NCBI GenBank assembly: GCA_903828645.1
Contig: CAIKNA010000095.1
Coordinates: forward strand, 1 to 42,924
Direction of reading: 5' to 3'
DNA length: 42,924 nucleotides
Origin: an uncultured Bacteroidales bacterium
GTDB lineage: Bacteria > Bacteroidota > Bacteroidia > Bacteroidales > FEN-979
Made by a program: the position numbers and the translations under genes
Shown here: piece by piece, positions 8,216 to 15,400 of the stretch
How the letters are laid out: every line of letters begins with the position of its first letter
Position numbering within the stretch: position 1 is the stretch's first letter
Notes under the pieces: model-generated
Seen by the model: only the letters and a program-made list of their open reading frames with translations
The model's database searches: none
What the model was told of the DNA's origin: nothing

Positions 8216-9013
8216 ATGAAAAACGCAATCCATTCCTTTGCATGCTTATCCCTTCTGATGGGTGTTATGTTCACCTCATGCGTGTCGAACAAAAAATTCC
8301 TGGCTTCGGAAGCCAGGGCAGACAAGTTACAAAAAGAAAACGCAAACTCAGTGAATCAGCTGATCGACTGCAATTTACAGGTAAAAAACTTAAAGGACAC
8401 CAAGGCATCACTTCAGAATGAAAATGCCTCGGTTGAAAATGACCTGAAGACTCTTGCAACCGAGTCAAAAATGACCATTGCCGACCAGGCGAAACGGTTA
8501 AAAAGCCTTCAGAACATCATTCAGTCACAAAAGGATGTCATGAACAACCTTAAGAATTCAATAGCCGCAGCACTGCTGAATTATAAGGCTGATGAGTTGT
8601 CGGTCTATATTAAAGACGGAAACGTTTATGTTTCCCTTGAAGAAAAACTGTTGTTCAAATCGGGCAGCGATGTGGTGAACCCACAGGGAAAAGAAGCCCT
8701 CAAATCTCTGGCCCGGGTTTTAAACAGCACCAAAGATGTGACCGTAAATATCGAGGGTCATACCGACAACGTTCCCATCGCAACCAAATCATTCCAGGAC
8801 AACTGGGATCTCAGCACTGCAAGAGCAACCTCCATTGTGCGCATCCTGGCAAAAGACTACGATGTTGATCCGAATCGCATCATCGCCTCAGGCAGGGGCC
8901 AGTTTCACCCGGTCAAAACAAATGACACTGCTGAAGGACGGGCCGGAAACCGCAGAACTGAAATCATTCTCTCTCCTGATTTGAATGAATTATATAAGCT
9001 GTTGTACCAATAG
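8216..9013 (+). CDS. OmpA-family outer-membrane lipoprotein
   Basis: 265 aa from ATG 8216. The track start at 8123 lies within the regulatory element and upstream of the -7 box. Residues 1-22 are a lipoprotein signal with lipobox FTSC, lipidation expected at Cys22. Residues about 35-125 are an Asn/Lys/Glu-rich coiled coil. The C-terminal 125 residues are a full OmpA domain (LLFKSGSDVVNPQGKEAL, IEGHTDNVPI, LSTARATSIVRIL, GRGQFHPV, NRRTEIIL), predicted to bind peptidoglycan. This lipoprotein-coiled-coil-OmpA layout fits an outer-membrane to wall tether. A terminator follows directly. Confidence 0.91.
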   Translation: MKNAIHSFACLSLLMGVMFTSCVSNKKFLASEARADKLQKENANSVNQLIDCNLQVKNLKDTKASLQNENASVENDLKTLATESKMTIADQAKRLKSLQNIIQSQKDVMNNLKNSIAAALLNYKADELSVYIKDGNVYVSLEEKLLFKSGSDVVNPQGKEALKSLARVLNSTKDVTVNIEGHTDNVPIATKSFQDNWDLSTARATSIVRILAKDYDVDPNRIIASGRGQFHPVKTNDTAEGRAGNRRTEIILSPDLNELYKLLYQ

Positions 9014-9047
9014 GCTTCAGGGGATTTAGATCAACTCCCCAATCACA

Positions 9048-9082
9048 GCACCTCGTATTTAACCAGTGCGGGGTGCTTTTTT
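9048..9082 (+). terminator. Rho-independent terminator after OmpA lipoprotein
   Basis: Stem GCACCTCG (9048-9055) pairs with CGGGGTGC (9069-9076) with one G-T pair and is followed by TTTTTT. The next ATG is only 27 nt downstream of the T-run, so the barrel gene at 9109 is probably reached by partial read-through. Confidence 0.75.
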
Positions 9083-9108
9083 ATCATGACAACCTAAAAA
9101 ATGAAAAA

Positions 9109-9681
9109 ATGAAACACCGCATAACACTCATTGCCATCCTGGTCCTGGCGGCCGGATTTTCTATTCCATCTTACAGTCAACACGGGCCTGATGAACCGGC
9201 AGCCAGGGGAAGCGGCATCCTGGGATTCGGATTCGGTCCGGCTATTCCCTACTATGGGGGTAACGGATTCGGACCCGCCTTTATAGTTCATTATGACCAC
9301 TGCATCTGGCAGGCAGGTCCGGGAACCATCAGCCTTGGAGGTCAGATCGGCACCTCCTTTTTCTGGTACAATTTTTCGCATAAGGAGGCACAATACAAAT
9401 ACACCTGGACAAACCTGGGTTTTGTTTTCAGGGGGGCATACCATTACGGATGGAAGGTACCCGGCCTGGATACCTACGCCGGGTTTGGCGGAGGCACTTT
9501 GTTCAGCATGTACAACGACGGCGGATATGACACCGGGAAAAACCCGTCGCATGTAACTTATCTGCCAACAGCATTTGTTGGCGGATCCTATTTTTTCAAC
9601 CACGCGGTTGGTGTAAATGCCGAATTCGGCTATAATTTCGCTTATGTGGCCATCGGCCTTAATTTCAGAATCACAAAATAG
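9109..9681 (+). CDS. Small outer-membrane beta-barrel protein
   Basis: About 190 aa from ATG 9109; the upstream in-frame ATG at 9073 overlaps the terminator T-run. Residues 1-23 form a signal peptide ending PSYSQ. The rest has the amphipathic strands and Gly/aromatic content of an 8-stranded barrel (GFGFGPAIPYYGG, FFWYNFSH, GVNAEFGYNFAYVAIGLNFRI) and ends in an aromatic-rich strand near the C terminus, as expected for BAM substrates. No specific family is recognised. It follows the OmpA lipoprotein gene on the same strand and is closed by a strong terminator, suggesting a two-gene unit with internal attenuation. Confidence 0.8.
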   Translation: MKHRITLIAILVLAAGFSIPSYSQHGPDEPAARGSGILGFGFGPAIPYYGGNGFGPAFIVHYDHCIWQAGPGTISLGGQIGTSFFWYNFSHKEAQYKYTWTNLGFVFRGAYHYGWKVPGLDTYAGFGGGTLFSMYNDGGYDTGKNPSHVTYLPTAFVGGSYFFNHAVGVNAEFGYNFAYVAIGLNFRITK

Positions 9682-9703
9682 ATCTGACATTTTCATTCCC
9701 TAT

Positions 9704-9738
9704 ACAAGCCTGACCATTGTTCAGGCTTGTTTTTTTTG
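9704..9738 (+). terminator. Strong Rho-independent terminator
   Basis: A perfect 10-bp stem, ACAAGCCTGA / TCAGGCTTGT, with a 7-nt loop (9704-9730) is followed by seven T. It ends the OmpA/barrel unit. Confidence 0.92.
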
Positions 9739-9831
9739 CCCGGATAAAGTTATTCACCGGCTCTGCCGTCGGTATTCACCCGTGCATGTTTCACCGTTGA
9801 ATTCAAGGTCACGGATTGAATAAATATCAAA

Positions 9832-9898
9832 TGTGTGAATGATGTAAGTTATTCCGGAAATTATATAACAGGTGAGGTATTGGGGTGGCATACCTTTG
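9832..9898 (+). promoter_or_regulatory. Copy 5 of 40-bp element plus -7 box
   Basis: Element at 9832-9871 (TGTGTGAATGATGTAA ... AATTATATAACAG), 23 bp, then TACCTTTG (TTTG 9895-9898), the best match of the set to TAnnTTTG. The leader has ATTATTCAC at 9911-9919, 18 nt before the ATG at 9938. Confidence 0.86.
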
Positions 9899-9937
9899 TT
9901 TAAGTAATCAATTATTCACATTTAAAAACTTAACGTC

Positions 9938-10093
9938 ATGGGAAACTTACTTTACATCATCGCGGTCATACTGATCATCGGATGGCTCATCGGATTTTTT
10001 GCATACAGCGCCGGGGGCATGATACACATTCTTCTTGTCATTGCGCTTATTGCAATAATAGTCAGGGTCATACAGGGAAGAAGCGCCATTTGA
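9938..10093 (+). CDS. Lmo0937-like small membrane protein (51 aa)
   Basis: Too short for the ORF track. ATG 9938 to TGA 10093 encodes 51 residues beginning MGNLLYIIAVILIIGWLIGFF. Two hydrophobic helices (about 4-22 and 27-45) flank a short Ser/Gly turn, and the tail is RVIQGRSAI. This matches the look of the Lmo0937 family of two-helix peptides, whose function is unknown; members are often stress-inducible. It lies directly behind copy 5 of the element and heads the unit with the AI-2E permease (40-nt gap). Confidence 0.82.
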   Translation: MGNLLYIIAVILIIGWLIGFFAYSAGGMIHILLVIALIAIIVRVIQGRSAI

Positions 10094-10133
10094 CCCGGGC
10101 CGGAAAGAACTCAATGCCCTGAATAACCCTGCT

Positions 10134-11243
10134 GTGATAAAAAAAGAGCTGATATTACCATTCTACCTGAAGGCAACGATCTTTTTGATCGGGATCATTG
10201 CCCTCATAACGATTTTGTACGTCGCTCAGGGCATTGTAGTTCCCCTGGTATTCGCAATCATCATTGGCATCCTTCTTCAGCCGGTCGTAAGTTTTTTTAC
10301 GCGGATGAAAATAAACAGGCTGGTGGCCATTGCAATGACGCTTTTTCTAACCTTTCTGGTGATTGCAGCGTTTGGTGCGCTGCTGTTTTCACAGGCCAGC
10401 CGTTTCAGTGAGTCTTGGCCGGTGCTGGTTGACAAATTCACGGTTATACTCAACGATTCCATTACCTGGGCTTCGGGATATTTCGATATAAAGCCCCAGA
10501 AGATCCATGAATGGATCCTGAAGTCCAAAAGTGAAATCATCAACACCAGCAGTGCTGCCATCGGGCAAACAATCCTCACAGTCGGGAGCGGTTTGGTGGT
10601 ATTGTTACTGGTCCCCGTTTATGTCTTTATGATCCTCTATTATCAGCCCCTGCTGCGTGATTTCATTCGTAAACTCTTCAACGAAATCCACCAGGGCCAG
10701 GTGAATGAAATCGTAACCCAGATCAAAACGGTTATTCAACATTACCTGATCGGACTTGTGATCGAGGCGGTAATCGTAGCCATACTCGATGCATCTGCCC
10801 TCCTGCTCCTTGGAATTGACTATGCGATCCTTCTGGGAATCATTGGCGCATTGCTCAACGTCATTCCTTACATCGGGGGGATTGTGGCCGTAGCAATGCC
10901 GATGATGATTGCCATCGCCACCAAATCAACTGCATGGTATGCCCTATATGTGCTGGCAGCCTATTATTTTATCCAGCTCATCGACAATAACTACATCGTG
11001 CCCATCATCGTTTCATCGAAAGTGAAAATCAATGCGCTGTTCTCCATTATCGTTGTAATCGCCGGGAATGCATTGTGGGGCATCCCGGGAATGTTTCTTT
11101 CCATTCCTCTCCTGGCCATAATAAAACTTATATTCGACCATATCGAACCTCTAAAACCCTGGGGATTTCTGCTCGGCGACACCATGCCCGTTCTCCTCGA
11201 CATCAAACCAATTTTGAAAAAAATAAAAAGCAAATCCAAATGA
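10134..11243 (+). CDS. AI-2E family transporter (permease)
   Basis: A 369-aa polytopic membrane protein of the AI-2E/UPF0118 family (TqsA, YdiK, YhhT type). Hydrophobic segments lie near residues 15-32, 36-55, 68-88, 152-172, 210-232, 236-262, 270-290 and 310-340, with the soluble loop at about 90-150 common in this family. Conserved C-terminal features include LNVIPYIGGIVAVAMP, DNNYIVPIIVSSKV and WGIPGMFLSIPLLAIIK. Members have been linked to autoinducer export and to Na+/H+ exchange; the substrate here is unknown. The start is GTG; the only nearby ATG runs into a stop at once. The stop overlaps the ATG of the next gene (ATGA), indicating translational coupling. Confidence 0.88.
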   Translation: MIKKELILPFYLKATIFLIGIIALITILYVAQGIVVPLVFAIIIGILLQPVVSFFTRMKINRLVAIAMTLFLTFLVIAAFGALLFSQASRFSESWPVLVDKFTVILNDSITWASGYFDIKPQKIHEWILKSKSEIINTSSAAIGQTILTVGSGLVVLLLVPVYVFMILYYQPLLRDFIRKLFNEIHQGQVNEIVTQIKTVIQHYLIGLVIEAVIVAILDASALLLLGIDYAILLGIIGALLNVIPYIGGIVAVAMPMMIAIATKSTAWYALYVLAAYYFIQLIDNNYIVPIIVSSKVKINALFSIIVVIAGNALWGIPGMFLSIPLLAIIKLIFDHIEPLKPWGFLLGDTMPVLLDIKPILKKIKSKSK

Positions 11244-12286
11244 TCGACATAAAAAAAGAGGGCATCATCCTGTCAAAAACCAGTCTGGACTTTGAAAATG
11301 AAGCGGTGCTGAATCCTGCCGCAATACGCGAGGGCGACAACGTTCACCTGTTCTACAGGGCCGTGCGTGAAGGAAATTTTTCAAGTATTGGCTATTGCAG
11401 GCTTGACGGTCCATTGACTGTGGCTGAACGCTGGGACAAACCCATTTTGGTGCCCGAATTCGATTACGAATCGCATGGCGTTGAGGATCCGAGAATTGTG
11501 AAGATAGACGACCTTTACTATATGACCTATACAGCGTATGACGGCATCAATGCCCGTGGTGCCCTGGCCACTTCCAAAGACCTGGTACATTTTAAAAAAC
11601 AAGGGATTATTGTCCCTCCTATCACCTATGCTGAATTTGTGTTCCGGGCCGAATCCGCCGGAAAAGTAAATGTAAATTATTACCGCAACCAGAAGTTTTA
11701 TTACCAGGGATCAGACCCGGAAAAAAAAATAATGCTGTGGGACAAAAATGTGATTTTTTTCCCGCGCAGGATCGAAGGAAATTTAGTATTTCTCCACCGG
11801 ATAAGACCCGGCATCCAGCTTGTCTCGGTAAAGAACCTGAAAGAGCTCACCAAAGAATTTTGGGATAACTATTTTCTTGACCTGCAGGATCATATCGTCA
11901 TTGATCCAATTCATGCGCATGAAGCAAACTATGTTGGCGGAGGTTGCCCTCCCATTGAAACCGAACATGGGTGGCTGCTGATTTATCACGGGGCGGAAGA
12001 AACGGAAAAAGGAATTGTATATTCGGCCTGTGCTGCAGCTTTACTGGACATTAATGATCCTAAAAAAGAGATCGCGCGGTTACCCTATGCCCTCTTCTCC
12101 CCTAAACTCGAATGGGAATGCAAGGGGGACGTAAATAACGTTGTCTTTCCCACCGGAACAGCATTGTTCGGAGATACCCTCTTTATATATTATGGCGCGG
12201 CAGACTCACGCATAGCATGTGCTTCCCTGAGTCTTTCGGCATTATTAACAGAATTACTATCCTACACTGTAAAAAATGAAAAATAG
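11240..12286 (+). CDS. GH130-like glycosidase / phosphorylase
   Basis: 348 aa from the ATG at 11240 that overlaps the previous stop; the longer track start (11075) lies inside the permease gene. The protein has the five-bladed propeller pattern of GH130: NEAVLNPAAIREGDNVHLFYRAV near the N terminus, then GVEDPRIVKIDDLYYMTYTAYDG with the conserved Glu-Asp-Pro, later HEANYVGGGCPPIETEHGWLLIYHGAE and GDTLFIYYGAADSRIACASL. GH130 enzymes are mostly phosphorylases of beta-1,4- or beta-1,2-mannosides. No signal peptide is visible, so it acts in the cytoplasm. The 11-nt overlap with the next gene suggests coupling to the GT4 fusion protein. The exact mannoside cannot be read from sequence. Confidence 0.85.
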   Translation: MIDIKKEGIILSKTSLDFENEAVLNPAAIREGDNVHLFYRAVREGNFSSIGYCRLDGPLTVAERWDKPILVPEFDYESHGVEDPRIVKIDDLYYMTYTAYDGINARGALATSKDLVHFKKQGIIVPPITYAEFVFRAESAGKVNVNYYRNQKFYYQGSDPEKKIMLWDKNVIFFPRRIEGNLVFLHRIRPGIQLVSVKNLKELTKEFWDNYFLDLQDHIVIDPIHAHEANYVGGGCPPIETEHGWLLIYHGAEETEKGIVYSACAAALLDINDPKKEIARLPYALFSPKLEWECKGDVNNVVFPTGTALFGDTLFIYYGAADSRIACASLSLSALLTELLSYTVKNEK

Positions 12287-14651
12287 AATCACCTCCAATA
12301 ATCTGGCCGAAATCTTGTTTATCACATCCTATCCACTGCGGGAATGCGGCATTGCCACCTATTCTCAGGATTTAATAAAAGCGCTCAATAACAAATTCAG
12401 TACTTCATTATCCATAAAAGTTTGTGCCCTCGAATCAAACGGAATAACCTATCCCTATCCCGAAGAGGTCAAATACATTCTTAAAACATCGGTATCCGAA
12501 GATTATGGGAAACTGGCTGTAAAAATCAACCATGATGACGGGATCAAAATCGTTTTAATCCAGCATGAGTTTGGCTTCTATCACAAGCAGGAAGAGCCTT
12601 TTCTGAAATTTTTATATGAACTTACCAAGCCTGTGATCATTGTTTTTCATACGGTACTGCCCAATCCCGATGAAAAACTGAAGATGAAGGTAAAAAACAT
12701 AGCTGCCGTTTGCGATTCGATCGTGGTGATGACGAACCGTTCAGTCGATATCCTGACAAATGATTATGGCGTAGCGCCTCACAAAATATCCATGATAGCC
12801 CACGGCACCCACCTCGTACCCCATTTGGACAAGAAAATCCTGAAACTCAAATATGGCCTGAAGGACCGGAAGGTTCTGACAACATTTGGCCTCCTGAGTT
12901 CAGGGAAAAGCATTGAAACGACCCTCGAAGCATTGCCTTCCATCGTCAAACAAAACCCGGAGGTTGTATTTCTTGTGATCGGTAAAACGCATCCCGAAGT
13001 TGTCAAAGCGGAAGGAGAAAAATACCGGGAAATGCTCGTGCAAAAAGTTACCGATCTTGGCCTCCGGGACCATGTGATTTTCATCAACAAATACCTGGCA
13101 CTCCCCGAACTGCTTGAATACCTGCAACTGACCGACATATACCTGTTTACGACCAATGACCCCAACCAGGCAGTAAGCGGCACTTTTGTTTATGCCATGA
13201 GTTGCGGATGTCCAATCATTTCGACCCCAATACCTCACGCACAGGAATTATTGACAGAGGAGACCGGTATCATTTTTGATTTTCGCAATGCAGGCCAGCT
13301 GGCCCAGGCCGTTAACCGGTTACTCAACGACGAACCCCTGCGAAGAAACCTCAGTACAAACACACTGGAGAAGATAACCTCCACGGCCTGGGAAAATTCC
13401 GCAGCTGCGCATGCTCTTTTATTCAGCCGGACTGCCGGTGATAAGATCACCTTGCAATATGATCTCCCGGTGATAAGCCTGGACCATATGCAACGAATGA
13501 CTACCGATACCGGGATCATCCAGTTTTCAAAAAACAACCAGCCCGATCCCGCTACCGGTTATACCCTGGATGACAATGCCAGGGCCCTGGTCGCTTCCTG
13601 TATGGAATTTAAAAGGACCGGTGCCAGGGAGCTCATCAATGACATACAAAAATATCTCCGTTTTATTAAGTTCTGCCTGCAACCGGGAGGCAATTTCCTG
13701 AACTATGTCGACAAGAACAACAATTTTACCGGTCAGAACGAAACAACCAACCTCGACGATGCGAATGGAAGGGCTGTGTGGGCTTTGGGATACCTGGTAT
13801 CCTTAATTGATCTGTTACCCGGTGAAATAACTTCCGAGGCTCAAAGAATACTTGAAAAATCAATGCTTTATATCAGCACAGTTCATTCGACCAGGGCAAT
13901 GGCTTTTGCCATCAAGGGACTCTGTTACAGTCAACGAGCCATAAAGTCCGATGAAAAGCTTTTCCTGGTGAAGATATTAGCCAACCGGCTTGTTCAGATG
14001 TACCGGCACGAAGCGACTGTAAGCTGGGATTGGTTTGAAGGGTATCTGACTTACGCCAACAGCATATTGCCGGAGGCCATGCTGTGCGCATGGACATTAA
14101 CCAGGGAGGCGGTCTATAAAGATATCGCGATAAAATCCTTTGGTTTTCTGTTGTCGCAGACTTTTAATGAAAACGGTATCGAAGTGATCTCCAACAAGAA
14201 CTGGCTGCAAAAAGGAGAAGTTGCCGGCCATTTCGGTGAACAACCGATCGATGTCGCCTACACCATCATGACCCTGGCAAAATTTTATGATGCTTTTATG
14301 GAGGAAGATTATCGCCTCAAAATGGGAACTGCATTCAACTGGTTTCTGGGGAACAACCGCCTGCACCAGATCATCTACAACCCTTGTACCGGCGGCTGTT
14401 ACGACGGACTGGAAGAGACTCATGTAAACCTGAACCAGGGGGCGGAATCAACCGTAAGTTACCTGATGGCCCGGTTGACCATGGAACAGTATATGGATTC
14501 AAACCACATGGTAAGGATGCACAAACGGAATCATGTATGGATTCACTCAAAACAAACAACGAGAATTTATTCAACAGCCTGGAATGAAAAGCCTGTCGGG
14601 TCACCTCTGTTTCACCCTGCCGGAATCCTTTCCAGCGAAACACGGAGTTGA
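12276..14651 (+). CDS. GT4 glycosyltransferase fused to a helical glycosidase-like domain
   Basis: 791 aa. Residues about 10-385 are a GT-B glycosyltransferase of family 4: YPLRECGIATYSQDLIKAL near the start, VLTTFGLLSSGKSIETTLEALP, and VSGTFVYAMSCGCPIISTPIPHAQELL in the C-terminal lobe. Residues about 400-785 form a second helical domain with repeated motifs (GYTLDDNARALVASCMEF, TNLDDANGRAVWALGYL, SWDWFEGYLTYANSILPEAML, GGCYDGLEETHVNLNQGAES) that resemble the toroid of alpha/alpha-barrel glycosidases. The acidic pairs Asp-Asp and Asp-Gly-Leu-Glu could be catalytic or structural. No signal peptide. Pairing with a GH130 gene suggests making and recycling a mannose-containing glycan or solute, but this is inference. 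Starts inside the GH130 gene. Confidence 0.82.
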   Translation: MKNRITSNNLAEILFITSYPLRECGIATYSQDLIKALNNKFSTSLSIKVCALESNGITYPYPEEVKYILKTSVSEDYGKLAVKINHDDGIKIVLIQHEFGFYHKQEEPFLKFLYELTKPVIIVFHTVLPNPDEKLKMKVKNIAAVCDSIVVMTNRSVDILTNDYGVAPHKISMIAHGTHLVPHLDKKILKLKYGLKDRKVLTTFGLLSSGKSIETTLEALPSIVKQNPEVVFLVIGKTHPEVVKAEGEKYREMLVQKVTDLGLRDHVIFINKYLALPELLEYLQLTDIYLFTTNDPNQAVSGTFVYAMSCGCPIISTPIPHAQELLTEETGIIFDFRNAGQLAQAVNRLLNDEPLRRNLSTNTLEKITSTAWENSAAAHALLFSRTAGDKITLQYDLPVISLDHMQRMTTDTGIIQFSKNNQPDPATGYTLDDNARALVASCMEFKRTGARELINDIQKYLRFIKFCLQPGGNFLNYVDKNNNFTGQNETTNLDDANGRAVWALGYLVSLIDLLPGEITSEAQRILEKSMLYISTVHSTRAMAFAIKGLCYSQRAIKSDEKLFLVKILANRLVQMYRHEATVSWDWFEGYLTYANSILPEAMLCAWTLTREAVYKDIAIKSFGFLLSQTFNENGIEVISNKNWLQKGEVAGHFGEQPIDVAYTIMTLAKFYDAFMEEDYRLKMGTAFNWFLGNNRLHQIIYNPCTGGCYDGLEETHVNLNQGAESTVSYLMARLTMEQYMDSNHMVRMHKRNHVWIHSKQTTRIYSTAWNEKPVGSPLFHPAGILSSETRS

Positions 14652-14655
14652 GAAA

Positions 14656-14722
14656 TGTGTGAATTATGTAACTTTTTTAAAAAATTATGTAAAACATGCC
14701 GGTAAGAAGAAGATGAACTTTG
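14656..14722 (+). promoter_or_regulatory. Copy 6 of 40-bp element plus -7 box
   Basis: Element at 14656-14695 (TGTGTGAATTATGTAACTT ... AATTATGTAAAAC), 23 bp, then GAACTTTG (TTTG 14719-14722). It begins 4 nt after the stop of the GT4 fusion gene. The leader has ATTATTCACAC from 14753, 18 nt before the TTG at 14780. Confidence 0.83.
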
Positions 14723-14779
14723 TAACATTATATGCGAAGGCATTCGACAGGCATTATTCACACAAAAAAAATCAGCTGT

Positions 14780-15361
14780 TTGAAAATATACATCAAATAC
14801 ATGGTGAGCGCCCGATGTAAAATGGCGGTAAAGGAGGCGTTGAAAGGACTTGGACTTCATTTCATCGTGGTGGATCTGGGAGAAGTAGAAATCATGGAGA
14901 CCCTTTCTGCCGAACAGCGAAAGGAGCTCACAACAGTTTTGCTCAATTCGGGGCTCGAATTGATGGATGACAAACGGGCAGTGCTAATTGAAAAAATTAA
15001 AAATGCCATTATTGAAATGGTTCATCATACGGATGAAATCATCAAAATTAACTTTTCCGATTTTTTGAGTAAAAAACTGGCCCACGACTACACCTATCTA
15101 TCCAATTTGTTTTCAGAAGTTCAGGGAACCACCATCGAACAATTCATCATCTCTCACAAAATTGAACGGATTAAGGAGCTGATCATCTATGACGAACTGA
15201 ACATCACGGAAATTGCATGGAAGATGAACTACAGCAGTGTTGCCCATCTCTCCAACCAGTTTAAAAAAGTAACCGGGCTCTCCCCTTCCCATTTTAAACA
15301 ACTGAAGGTTAAACGTCGCAGCCCGATTGAAGATATCGGAAATTCAACGGATGAAAATTAA
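14780..15361 (+). CDS. AraC-family transcriptional regulator with HMA-like N-terminus
   Basis: About 193 aa. The N-terminal ~65 residues (IYIKYMVSARCKMAVKEAL, then GLHFIVVDLGEVEI) resemble a heavy-metal-associated ferredoxin-like fold with only one Cys of the usual CxxC. After a helical linker, residues about 100-180 are an AraC-type double helix-turn-helix (YLSNLFSEVQGTTIEQFIISHKIERIKELI, LNITEIAWKMNYSSVAHLSNQFKKVTGLSPSHFK). The family is common in Bacteroidota. The track ATG at 14732 sits 9 nt past the -7 box, too close for a leader. TTG at 14780 keeps the conserved IYIKYMVS segment and has the same 18-nt spacing from an ATTCAC box as the copy 5 gene; ATG 14801 is the alternative. It has the 40-bp element in its own promoter, so it may be autoregulated or even the regulon's controller. 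Confidence 0.85.
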   Translation: MKIYIKYMVSARCKMAVKEALKGLGLHFIVVDLGEVEIMETLSAEQRKELTTVLLNSGLELMDDKRAVLIEKIKNAIIEMVHHTDEIIKINFSDFLSKKLAHDYTYLSNLFSEVQGTTIEQFIISHKIERIKELIIYDELNITEIAWKMNYSSVAHLSNQFKKVTGLSPSHFKQLKVKRRSPIEDIGNSTDEN

Positions 15362-15400
15362 ATTGGATCAAATTCAGAAAAACGCTACAAAAAAGGACAA

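Noticed and set aside
14533-14820. Plus-strand ORF of 95 aa spanning the 14.65 kb intergenic region
   Set aside because: It runs through the end of the GT4 gene and copy 6 of the element and has no protein-like features.
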